Shown: positions 56,001-64,000 of the stretch, one piece after another | Layout: every line of letters begins with the position of its first letter | Numbering within the stretch: the first letter of the stretch is position 1 | Assembly (NCBI GenBank): GCA_032718475.1 | Contig: JAUCBJ010000684.1 | Location: 1 to 64,000, forward strand | DNA length: 64,000 nucleotides | Origin: Nemertoderma westbladi | Taxonomy: Eukaryota > Xenacoelomorpha > Nemertodermatida > Nemertodermatidae | Reading direction: 5' to 3' | The notes under the pieces: generated by a model | What the model was told of the DNA's origin: nothing | The model's database searches: none | What the model saw: the letters and a program-made list of their open reading frames with translations, nothing else | Translations under genes and position numbers: made by a program

Positions 56001-58476
56001 ACTGATGTTATTTATAGGTTATTTGTACGGAACTGTGGTTATTTATAGGTTATATGTATGGAACTGATGTTATGCGATTGTGTCACATCCACATGGAAGA
56101 GTATTTCACCGCGGCCCCGCAGTGCAACCGTAACGTCGCCACGGGATTGGCTTACGAAACGGGCGAAGTATCCAATCACGCCCGATCTTTGTGGCGTAGC
56201 GAACTACCTAATGTTAAGTTAGTCTTCTGTTTCATATTAACGCGAACATTTAAAACGGCCTTAAAACATCGCGTGTGTTCTCTACAGAATAAGTTTATTT
56301 TACTTACTTTATATAAATTTATTTCACACACTTTTTATAAACGTATCTTACTGTGTAATAATAGTGTTTATAAATTGAGAGAATGATACAAGGCATACAG
56401 CAGGGCGGCCAGTACGCCAGTAGTACCGGTAGTTATGGTTTGCAATGATAACTGTTTCAGTTTCCAGACGAAATTCCTTTATGACAGTAGTATGGTATGG
56501 TAACGGTTAGTGCTGCCAATTAGTATCGGTTATTACTGCATAATTTCATAAGTAGGCTGTTTAGCGTCATTTGTTAAAAGCATACCTTCAGGGAACCCTG
56601 AAACCTTACTATACCGAGTGAATAGCTGAGTTGGAGCTGATTATTTATATATTTATATTTATAAGAAAAAATAAGCCCTTTAACTCAACTAATTTGTTTA
56701 TCTCATGAGTTCCAAAAATTATATTTTCGTAATATATTACATAATTTTGTTTAAATTTCATTTTTCAGCAAATATTTTTTTACTGAAGGTAGTAAAGTTT
56801 TATATAAACAGAACATGTTCTAGAATATATACTTATATAGTAGGCCTACATTCCTAAAATATCCGAGTGATTTTTGCGCGAGGAGTTATAATTATTAATT
56901 ATACTCATAAACCGTATGCAGTAGCACTAAACTTATCTAATCATTTGGAGTACGTTATAATACATAGATGGGGTGGAAGTTGCATTGCTTGGGGACAACC
57001 AATGAGAATCCGCCACGTTGCTTCCGGTAAATACCTTTGTTTGAGAGAATCCAATATGCTGGTTCTATTGGACGACATCGACGCTGACCAGGACTCATCC
57101 CTGTTCGTTCTCTTACAGTCAAAGGTGAGTAGACCAATATAAGCAAGGGATATAACTTCGGGCACCGTAAATAGGCGGTAATCGGAATATATAAAATATC
57201 GATCTACTGTACTTTGATTTACTTACATGAATGTAAAAATATATAGAAACCGGGTAAAAAAAGGTTCTGTGGCCGCTGTGAAGTTACAGATACGAATTAC
57301 GATTACACGAAAATAGTGATAACCTTGTACATCTGAAAATATTGCACCAAGAATAATATTACAGTAATATCTAAACTATAAAGGGCATTGTGAAAAGACC
57401 TTAAAAACACTAGGTCTTAAAATAAAGACCGTAAAATACTGATTTTAGCCTTTCTCGCTTTACTTGGAAAATTTTTAACGCTGAAAACTGCCAAAAATAT
57501 CGGCTGGAAGAATTACGGGCAGTCGCAAAGGCGGTAGTAAGTGAACTGAAACTATATTTCTCTATCGGCCCTTTTTATACCTTTCTGATCGGAGAAAATC
57601 ACCCGATTGGCCGATCGTTAAATTGATTAACTACTCTCTTCCGGGATTGGTGGATTCTAGAGTTAATTATCACCTCCCGTCATGTGACGATTTTACGTTG
57701 TTTTCTAAAGAATTTGTTTCCCTTGTGTAACAGAAATGAGACACCCTTTGTTACGGGTTTATAAGGTCACGTTGGACTCCAATTGAATGAAACTTCAATA
57801 AATAATAAAGATCCATCGATAGTGGTATGAATAACTGTGGTTCTTTGACAGATATTCCGAATACGGCAATAATTACACTGTAATAAAACTGTATTAAACG
57901 AATCCCGAGGGTGTGAGTAACGATATAAATAAAAAATAGCCGAAAAGGCTTCCAAACTCGACTTCAGCCTGGGACGTAATTCTCAGGGAACAAATTCTAC
58001 TAGTGATTAGTCGGAAATTCATTCAAGGTCATTTGGTTCCGGACAAATAATAGGTACTGACTATTTCTTCCCGTAAATTTCGTCCCCAATAGTAGGATAG
58101 AGTAGTATGTGTGTTTTGGGACGGAAAAGTCCCGAAAGATTGGGGAAGGGGGAGTGGGTGTTGGAGAAAATATGCATGGTTTCAAATATTGTTAATAAAA
58201 AATGGTAATATTATATTAACGATATTTGCCACCCTTTCACGTCTAACTTTCATGGAATTGAGATGAAAGATGACTGATCTAATAATAATATCGATACAAA
58301 TTCCGTTGTTTTAGGATGAAAAGTCTGAGTTTGATTTATCAGCGGAACCGACTATAGGTCAACCATCGGTGGTCTACGGACAGAGTCAAGGGTTCATCCA
58401 GCATCTAGGGACCGGTTTGTGGTTGTCCTACAATTTAGTGGATTCTAGTAGACCAGGCCGAGCCCCAGAGAGAGTG
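43999..58476 (+). CDS. RyR: ryanodine receptor, N-terminal part (8 coding exons, gene continues right)
   Basis: Exons 43999-44079, 46146-46277, 48493-48666, 49305-49442, 55483-55636, 56049-56217, 56968-57124 and 58315-58476 join in phase to 389 codons. Hallmarks in order: [13 protein letters not shown] (RyR LRTxDxVC), [107 protein letters not shown] and [14 protein letters not shown]. These are the IP3R/RyR N-terminal domain and MIR repeats. RyR is a tetrameric calcium-release channel of the ER/SR; these domains gate it from the cytosolic cap. All introns are GT-AG. The start ATG has a strong context (TACCATGG). The channel domain, thousands of residues on, lies outside the window. Introns 1, 2, 3, 4 and 8 carry mobile or satellite DNA. 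Confidence 0.96.
44414..44760 (-). pseudogene. family-B retroelement 3' fragment
   Basis: [32 protein letters not shown] and [12 protein letters not shown], then the 3' UTR and CTACTACTCC tail. Truncated upstream; nested in the piggyBac-like element. Confidence 0.85.
44770..45262 (-). pseudogene. family-B retroelement 3' fragment, second
   Basis: Covers [20 protein letters not shown] through the C-terminal end, with several frameshifts. Same orientation and almost adjacent to the previous fragment, separated by an (AT)n stretch. Confidence 0.8.
46146..46277 (+). CDS. RyR: RyR coding exon 2
   Basis: 44 codons, [12 protein letters not shown]...LEIVNDK, preceded by TTTAG, donor AAG|GTAAGC. Contains the conserved [10 protein letters not shown]. 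Confidence 0.94.
46320..46560. repeat. dispersed repeat, copy 2
   Basis: Matches 42245-42470 (CCTCTCCAGGGGAAA, CGACGCAAA, CAGCTGATTA, CTGTAACCTGCTCC). In RyR intron 2. Confidence 0.6.
46896..47905. repeat. 36-bp minisatellite, 28 units, in RyR intron 2
   Basis: Unit CTCTGTCGGACGACAGCGCA / CGGGTTCCACCATAAA at exactly 36 bases. About a quarter of units have TGTCGTACGACA, a perfect 12-bp palindrome; most have a mismatched centre. A 7-unit block (252 bp) is duplicated. The 200 bp before it (46693-46895) is open on the plus strand but unrecognised. Confidence 0.95.
48493..48666 (+). CDS. RyR: RyR coding exon 3
   Basis: 58 codons, [20 protein letters not shown]...LLGHFHSNM, acceptor CCACAG, donor ATG|GTGAGT. 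Has the conserved [11 protein letters not shown]. Confidence 0.95.
48772..49219. mobile_element. MITE with ACCGTATTTACTCGAATAAG ends, 448 bp
   Basis: Perfect inverted ends ACCGTATTTACTCGAATAAG and complement, and internal repeats CGAATAAACGCC. No target duplication that I could define. Lies in RyR intron 3. Confidence 0.8.
49305..49442 (+). CDS. RyR: RyR coding exon 4
   Basis: 46 codons, [20 protein letters not shown]...[12 protein letters not shown], acceptor TTTGCAG, donor GGGAAAAG|GTAGGC. The donor is repeated over and over in the following intron, because the array unit is a copy of this junction. Confidence 0.95.
49431..55085. repeat. 5.6-kb tandem array built from the RyR exon 4 / intron 4 junction
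   Basis: Two interleaved units: A, 21 bp, GTTAGGGAAAAGGTAGGCAG(C), and B, 24 bp, GTTAGTAGAGAAAATGTAGG plus CAAC. Unit A repeats GGGAAAAG|GTAGGCAGCGTTAG, meaning the last 8 bases of exon 4, its donor and the first 14 bases of the intron. About 250 monomers, with a higher-order block of 1,062 bp (markers at 51263/52325 and 51448/52510). Both unit lengths are multiples of three, which gives long false open frames on both strands. Confidence 0.95.
55483..55636 (+). CDS. RyR: RyR coding exon 5
   Basis: [20 protein letters not shown]...NGELRKKSM plus one base, acceptor AATAG, donor ATGG|GTAAGT. Joins EGEK of exon 4 as in vertebrate RyR (SEGEKVRVGDDL). Confidence 0.95.
55896..55993 (+). mobile_element. 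family-B retroelement 3' tail, 98 bp
   Basis: GGGAGTTGTGGCGGCGCAAT through the 3' UTR and a TAG microsatellite tail. Severely 5'-truncated. Inserted about 55 bp upstream of the RyR exon 6 acceptor. Confidence 0.85.
55991..56048 (+). repeat. duplicated RyR exon 6 acceptor (31-bp repeat)
   Basis: The sequence around the acceptor (GTTATATGTATGGAACTGATG preceded by TTATTTATAG) is present as a 31-bp upstream copy (second AG at 56016-56017) and a partial third copy. Use of the upstream AG would add 31 bases and lead to an in-frame stop. Confidence 0.85.
56049..56217 (+). CDS. RyR: RyR coding exon 6
   Basis: (G)[19 protein letters not shown]...[13 protein letters not shown] plus two bases. Donor AA|GTTAGT was chosen because it restores phase with exon 7 and gives the same spacing between SLWR and WGQP as in human RyR. 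GTTAAG four bases upstream would break the frame. Confidence 0.9.
56968..57124 (+). CDS. RyR: RyR coding exon 7
   Basis: (K)[20 protein letters not shown]...FVLLQSK, acceptor ACATAG, donor AAAG|GTGAGT. Confidence 0.93.
57125..58314. other. RyR intron 7, nothing recognised
   Basis: AT-rich intron. No element ends or conserved signals found. Confidence 0.6.
58315..58476 (+). CDS. RyR: RyR coding exon 8
   Basis: 54 codons, [15 protein letters not shown]...[18 protein letters not shown]...APERV, acceptor TTTTAG, donor GTG|GTTAGT (the same less common donor as exon 6). The next exon is not in the window. Confidence 0.93.
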
Positions 58477-58855
58477 GTTAGTTATAAAAGTGGCATTTAA
58501 TTTGTAACTTAATTTAATTAAAGTTATAATTTAATTTATAACTGATAAACTTCTAGAATAACCAATAACTATAAAAAGTGTGCACCCTCACACAGTGCGG
58601 ATAAACGGGTCGATTTATATTGCATGCATGTGGGGCGAGCCACAAAGTAGGTGAACCTTTATCATACCGCCAATTTTCCTCAGTATAGCGCTCAATTTTT
58701 GAACGTCTATGTGGAAAAATAGCAGCAATTTTGGTTTAGTGTGTAAAAAGGAAAACTTTGAAAAACACAGAAAATTTAACTGAGCTTTATTATGGTAAAG
58801 GTTTATTAAAGGCATCGTTTTGTGCGAAGTCCCTTCAATGAATACCTTCAAGCAA
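58477..58855. other. RyR intron 8, start
   Basis: AT-rich, no feature recognised. Confidence 0.6.
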
Positions 58856-58909
58856 GCAAACAATCGACCAAAGCCGGAGGCGACCCGAAGGCTCCTCTTT
58901 CGATAGCTG
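58856..58909 (+). repeat. 54-bp module, second copy
   Basis: Near-identical to 598-651, ending at the same base (GATAGCTG). Here it leads straight into the 36-bp array. Confidence 0.7.
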
Positions 58910-61900
58910 CTACCCGAGGGTAGGGGTGGGAGCTACTCCTAACTGCTACCCGAGGGTAGGGGTGGGCGCTACTCCTATCTGCTACCCGACGGTAGGGGTG
59001 GGCGCTACTCCTATCTGCTACACGAGGGTAGGGGTGGGCGCTACTCCTATCTGCTACCCGAAGGTAGGGGTGGGCGCTACTCCTATCTGCTACCCGAAGG
59101 TAGGGGTGGGCGCTACTCCTATCTGCTACCCAAAGGTAGGGGTGGGCGCTACTCCTATCTGCTACCCGAAGGTAGGGGTGGGCGCTACTCCTATCTGCTA
59201 CCCGAGGGTAGGGGTGGGCGCTACTCCTATCTGCTACCCGAAGGTAGGGGTGGGCGCTACTCCTATCTGCTACCCGAAGGTAGGGGTGGGCGCTACTCCT
59301 ATCTGCTACCCGAAGGTAGGGGTGGGCGCTACTCCTATCTGCTACCCTAAGGTAGGGGTGGGCGCTACTCCTATCTGCTACCCGAAGGTAGGGGTGGGTG
59401 CTACTCCTATCTGCTACACGAGGGTAGGGGTGGGCGCTACTCCTATCTGCTACCCGAAGGTAGGGGTGGGCGCTACTCCTATCTGCTACCCTAAGGTAGG
59501 GGTGGGCGCTACTCCTATCTGCTACCCGAGGGTAGGGGTGGCCGCTACTCCTATCTGCTACCCGAAGGTAGGGGTGGGCGCTACTCCTATCTGCTACCCG
59601 AAGGTAGGGGTGGGCGCTACTCATATCTGCTACCCGAGGGTAGGGGTGGGCGCTACTCCTATCTGCTACCCGGAGGTAGGGGTGGGCGCTACACCTATCT
59701 GCTACCCGAGGGTATGGGTGGGCGCTACTCCTATCTGCTACCCTAAGGTAGGGGTGGGCGCTACTCCTATCTGCTACCCGAAGGTAGGGGTGGGCGCTAC
59801 TCTTATCTGCTACCCGAAGGTAGGGGTGGGCGCTACACCTATCTGCTACCCGAGGGTATGGGTGGGCGCTACTCCTATCTGCTACCCTAAGGTAGGGGTG
59901 GGCGCTACTCCTATCTGCTACCCAAAGGTAGGGGTGGGCGCTACTCCTATCTGCTACCCGAAGGTAGGGGTGGGCGCTACTCCTATCTGCTACCCGAAGG
60001 TAGGGGTGGGCGCTATTCCTATCTGCTACCCGAAGGTAGGGGTGGGCGCTACTCCTATCTGCTACCCGAGGGTATGGGTGGGCGCTACTCCTATCTGCTA
60101 CCCTAAGGTAGGGGTGGGCGCTACTCCTATCTGCTACCCGAAGGTAGGGGTGGGCGCTACTCCTCTCTGCTACCTGAAGGTAGGGGTGGGCGCTACTCCT
60201 ATCTGCTACCCTAAGGTAGGGGTGGGCGCTACTCCTATCTGCTACCCTAAGGTAGGGGTGGGCGCTACTCCTATCTGCTACCCGAGGGTAGGGGTGGGCG
60301 CTACTCCTATCTGCTACCCGAAGGTAGGGGTGGGCGCTACTCCTATCTGCTACCCTAAGGTAGGGGTGGGCGCTACTCCTATCTGCTACCCGAGGGTAGG
60401 GGTGGCCGCTACTCCTATCTGCTACCCGAAGGTAGGGGTGGGCGCTACTCCTATCTGCTACCCGAAGGTAGGGGTGGGCGCTACTCCTATCTGCTACCCG
60501 AGGGTAGGGGTGGGCGCTACTCCTATCTGCTACCCGGAGGTAGGGGTGGGCGCTACACCTATCTGCTACCCGAGGGTATGGGTGGGCGCTACTCCTATCT
60601 GCTACCCTAATGTAGGGGTGGGCGCTACTCCTATCTGCTACCCGAAGGTAGGGGTGGGCGCTACTCTTATCTGCTACCCGAAGGTAGGGGTGGGCGCTAC
60701 ACCTATCTGCTACCCGAGGGTATGGGTGGGCGCTACTCCTATCTGCTACCCGAGGGTATGGGTGGGCGCTACTCCTATCTGCTACCCGGAGGTAGGGGTG
60801 GGCGCTACACCTATCTGCTACCCGAGGGTATGGGTGGGCGCTACTCCTATCTGCTACCCTAATGTAGGGGTGGGCGCTACTCCTATCTGCTACCCGAAGG
60901 TAGGGGTGGGCGCTACTCCTATCTGCTACCCTAAGGTAGGGGTGGGCGCTACTCCTATCTGCTACCCTAAGGTAGGGGTGGGCGCTACTCCTATCTGCTA
61001 CCCGAGGGTAGGGGTGGGCGCTACTCCTATCTGCTACCCGAAGGTAGGGGTGGGCGCTACTCCTATCTGCTACCCTAAGGTAGGGGTGGGCGCTACTCCT
61101 ATCTGCTACCCGAGGGTAGGGGTGGCCGCTACTCCTATCTGCTACCCGAAGGTAGGGGTGGGCGCTACTCCTATCTGCTACCCGAAGGTAGGGGTGGGCG
61201 CTACTCCTATCTGCTACCCGAGGGTAGGGGTGGGCGCTACTCCTATCTGCTACCCGGAGGTAGGGGTGGGCGCTACACCTATCTGCTACCCGAGGGTATG
61301 GGTGGGCGCTACTCCTATCTGCTACCCTAATGTAGGGGTGGGCGCTACTCCTATCTGCTACCCGAAGGTAGGGGTGGGCGCTACTCTTATCTGCTACCCG
61401 AAGGTAGGGGTGGGCGCTACACCTATCTGCTACCCGAGGGTATGGGTGGGCGCTACTCCTATCTGCTACCCGAAGGTAGGGGTGGGCGCTACTCCTATCT
61501 GCTACCCGAAGGTAGGGGTGGGCGCTATTCCTATCTGCTACCCGAAGGTAGGGGTGGGCGCTACTCCTATCTGCTACCCGAGGGTATGGGTGGGCGCTAC
61601 TCCTATCTGCTACCCTAAGGTAGGGGTGGGCGCTACTCCTATCTGCTACCCGAAGGTGGGGGTGGGCGCTACTCCTCTCTGCTACCTGAAGGTAGGGGTG
61701 GGCGCTACTCCTATCTGCTACCCTAAGGTAGGGGTGGGCGCTACTCCTATCTGCTACCCTAAGGTAGGGGTGGGCGCTACTCCTATCTGCTACCCGAGGG
61801 TAGGGGTGGCCGCTACTCCTATCTGCTACCCGAAGGTAGGGGTGGGCGCTACTCCTATCTGCTACCCGAAGGTAGGGGTGGGCGCTACTCCTATCTGCTA

Positions 61901-62619
61901 CCCGAGGGTAGGGGTGGGCGCTACTCCTATCTGCTACCCGGAGGTAGGGGTGGGCGCTACACCTATCTGCTACCCGAGGGTATGGGTGGGCGCTACTCCT
62001 ATCTGCTACCCTAATGTAGGGGTGGGCGCTACTCCTATCTGCTACCCGAAGGTAGGGGTGGGCGCTACTCTTATCTGCTACCCGAAGGTAGGGGTGGGCG
62101 CTACACCTATCTGCTACCCGAGGGTATGGGTGGGCGCTACTCCTATCTGCTACCCTAAGGTAGGGGTGGGCGCTACTCCTATCTGCTACCCGAGGGTAGG
62201 GGTGGCCGCTACTCCTATCTGCTACCCGAAGGTAGGGGTGGGCGCTACTCCTATCTGCTACCCGAAGGTAGGGGTGGGCGCTACTCCTATCTGCTACCCT
62301 AGGGTAGGGGTGGGCGCTACTCCTATCTGCTACCCGAAGGTAGGGGTGGGCGCTACTCCTATCTGCTACCCGAGGGTAGGGGTGGGCGCTACACCTATCT
62401 GCTACCCGAAGGTAGGGGTGGGCGCTAGTCCTATCTGCTCACCGAAGGTAGGGGTGGGCGCTACTCCTATCTGCTACCCGAAGGTAGGGGTGGGCGCTAC
62501 TCCTATAAGCTACCCGAGGGTAGGGGGGGGGGGGCGCTACTCCTATCTGCTACCCGAAGGTCGGGGTGGGCGCTACTCCTCTCTGCTATCCGAAGGTAGG
62601 GGTGGGCGCTACTCCTACT
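58910..62619. repeat. 36-bp minisatellite, about 103 units, in RyR intron 8
   Basis: Unit CTACCCGAAGGTAGGGGTGG / GCGCTACTCCTATCTG at 36-base spacing. Variant markers (GGCCGC, CTAATG, GTATGG) recur at 720-bp and 684-bp intervals, so blocks of 20 or 19 units were duplicated. An open frame of more than 1,200 codons (ATPICYPKVGVG repeated) results from the 36-bp period and has no upstream splice or initiation support. G-rich GGTAGGGGTGGGCG in each unit resembles EGR/KLF-type sites. Confidence 0.95.
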
Positions 62620-63094
62620 ACTACTACTAGGATCGGTCAGGTCAAAGGTCAGGTCAGGTCTTCTTATGCAGAATTCCTGCTACCATTATTGCAGTAACAT
62701 GGTACTACCTGCCTCTGCCTGTCCCTACTTCCATGCTGAGTGGATGTAGGCTTTTCCCTGGTCCTAGAGCTGGACCCTCATACCTGGCTGCAGGGGTATG
62801 GGACTTGATCAGGCAGAAGGTCATCAACCAATGGCTGGTCAAGTATTAGGATGTACCTTGCGTCTATAAAGACGAAGGTACCTCCACTGCAAGCTGCACC
62901 TGTAGCAGGGGTGTAGTATATGGCCTGGCAGATGAGCCACTTGCCAATGGTGGGCCATATGTACCAGGGGAGCTTTGGGAGATGGGCCCATTGTAACCCC
63001 ACTGCAACACCCACCCTGTGGACTGGCAAACCAGGGTGTGGTACCTGCCCCGAGAGCGTACTCGGTAACAAAGCACCCCCCCTTTCTAACCACA
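62620..63094 (+). mobile_element. (CTA)n tail and 5' leader of a family-B-like retroelement
   Basis: CTACTACTACTAGGATCGG at 62617-62637 equals the reversed 3' tail of family B but continues only about 20 bases. The following 450 bp is GC-richer with several short upstream ATGs and leads into the open frame at 63095, so it is probably the element's 5' UTR. Confidence 0.5.
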
Positions 63095-64000
63095 ATGGAT
63101 AGTTCCAGTAACGCGGAGGTCCGCCCATCTGGGGCCAGTGGAGAACCCGGACTTACAAGGCCCCACAGGCGCCAGTCTTCTCCTGACAGGCAGTCTGTAT
63201 CCCAACCCCTAGGAGAGGGAGGAGCCGGCATTGCTTTACCCCTCCCTGATAATGACCCACTTGGCCCAAACCCTATTGGAGGGAGGCCAAATGGCGAAAT
63301 TCAGTCTGGGGTTTCCAATGCAGACTCTTCCCACTGGGCTCATGTACCATCTAGGCCCAAAAACCCCCTGGTGAACATGAGACAAGTTACCATGCTTGCC
63401 TCAATAAATCCCAGGACTCTCAACCCACCACTGCAACAAGGGGAACTTACTGCTCTTGCAGATAAGCTGAACCTGACTGCAGTCGGTATTCAGGAACACC
63501 GCATGAGGTGCTCTGAAGAGGTAAGATACCAGGATATGGGTGGTGGTTGGCAGCTTGTTCATTCCTCAGCGGATGATCAGGGAAACGGGGGAGTGGGTCT
63601 GCTTTTAAATCCAACTGCTTTTGCAGCACTTGACAAGGTAGAATCCATTTCCCCCCGTATAATTTGCTACCACTTCACTTGCGCTGGTAAGATGGCAAAA
63701 AAGTTCCCCAAGGTTGTGATTATGGTATGCTATTCTCCAACTAGTACTGCTGATATAGCTGATGTAGACACATTCTATAACCAGCTGCAAGCAGCTACTG
63801 ACTGTATAGACAAGCATGCCTTTCTCACTATCCTTGGCGACTTCAATGCCAGCTTACCAAGATCCTCTTCTAACCCGTGGGTTTATAGTGACACTGTAAA
63901 CCGAAATTCAGGTCATTTGCAAGATTTTCTTCTGGCAAATGAGCTGTTTTCGGCCATTACAAATTTCCAAAAACGACCTGGAAAGCTGTACACCCATGTG
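63095..64000 (+). CDS. RTE-like retrotransposon, endonuclease half (runs off the window)
   Basis: 302 codons without a stop to the last base. A proline-rich leader (about 1-95) is followed by an apurinic-type endonuclease: INPRTL (Asn of the active site), VGIQEHRM (catalytic Glu), CYSPTS, and ILGDFNASL (catalytic Asp/Asn). It ends at GKLYTHV before the final YxxxxxSDH motif. This half is missing from every other family-B copy here and probably belongs to that family (inferred from the 3' tails and the end of the array). It could be an intact, recent copy, in which case it would contrast with the decayed fragments. ATG 63095 is the first long-frame Met; the frame stays open for some codons upstream. 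Confidence 0.85.
   Translation, partial: MDSSSNAEVRPSGASGEPGLTRPHRRQSSPDRQSVSQPLGEGGAGIALPLPDNDPLGPNPIGGRPNGEIQSGVSNADSSHWAHVPSRPKNPLVNMRQVTMLASINPRTLNPPLQQGELTALADKLNLTAVGIQEHRMRCSEEVRYQDMGGGWQLVHSSADDQGNGGVGLLLNPTAFAALDKVESISPRIICYHFTCAGKMAKKFPKVVIMVCYSPTSTADIADVDTFYNQLQAATDCIDKHAFLTILGDFNASLPRSSSNPWVYSDTVNRNSGHLQDFLLANELFSAITNFQKRPGKLYTHV

Noticed and set aside
58926..62630. 1,234-codon open frame (ATPICYPKVGVG repeats)
   Set aside because: 36-bp satellite. The minus strand is also open over a long stretch, which is the sign of a periodic artefact.
62778..63231. Minus-strand frames of 116-130 codons
   Set aside because: They oppose the leader and open frame of the RTE-like element, whose endonuclease motifs support the plus strand.

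Overview
This window is animal (metazoan) nuclear DNA. It has three recognisable conserved genes with GT-AG introns or eukaryotic architecture, non-LTR and Penelope-like retroelement coding sequence, several cut-and-paste transposon derivatives, and no prokaryotic features. The species cannot be fixed from the sequence. A ryanodine receptor gene with AT-rich introns of 0.4-6 kb, together with very heavy minisatellite and transposon load, suggests an invertebrate, but that is inference.

Layout. 0-7.4 kb: AT-rich DNA with a possible coding exon (94-266, minus), a broken 3' fragment of a non-LTR retroelement (family B), a fibrinogen-like terminal exon (1835-2233), a 59-bp satellite and the GIY-YIG end of a Penelope-like element. 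7.6-11.0 kb: an inverted-repeat element split by an almost intact RTE-like retrotransposon (family A). 12.3-13.2 kb: an intronless ALKBH6 gene whose stop codon lies in the first unit of a 1.2-kb, 31-bp minisatellite. 14-25 kb: promoter-like DNA, inverted repeats, and a family-B retroelement cut in two by a 1.2-kb insertion with a 5-bp target duplication. 26.0-36.5 kb: RACGAP1 in two coding exons. Its 8.7-kb intron carries a 4.0-kb Mutator-like foldback element made of inverted 53-bp minisatellites and a 1.8-kb hAT-like element that itself holds a Harbinger-like MITE and a SINE. 36.7-40.3 kb: 26-bp and 42-bp minisatellites. 44.0-58.5 kb: the first eight coding exons (389 codons) of a ryanodine receptor, running off the right side. 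Its introns hold a piggyBac-like element, a 36-bp array and a 5.6-kb array whose unit is a copy of the exon 4/intron 4 splice junction. 58.9-62.6 kb: another 36-bp array of about 103 units. 63.1-64.0 kb: the open 5' end of a further RTE-like element.

The genes are not an operon or pathway: ALKBH6 is a predicted nucleic-acid dioxygenase, RACGAP1 is a cytokinesis Rho-family GAP, and RyR is an intracellular calcium-release channel. What unites the window is repeat biology. Roughly 30% of it is minisatellite, and at least two arrays overlap the edge of a coding exon (ALKBH6 stop codon, RyR exon 4 donor). Most very long open frames in the window are artefacts of arrays whose unit length is a multiple of three. 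The strongest candidate for something new is the RyR exon-4 donor array, followed by the 53-bp-arm foldback element.
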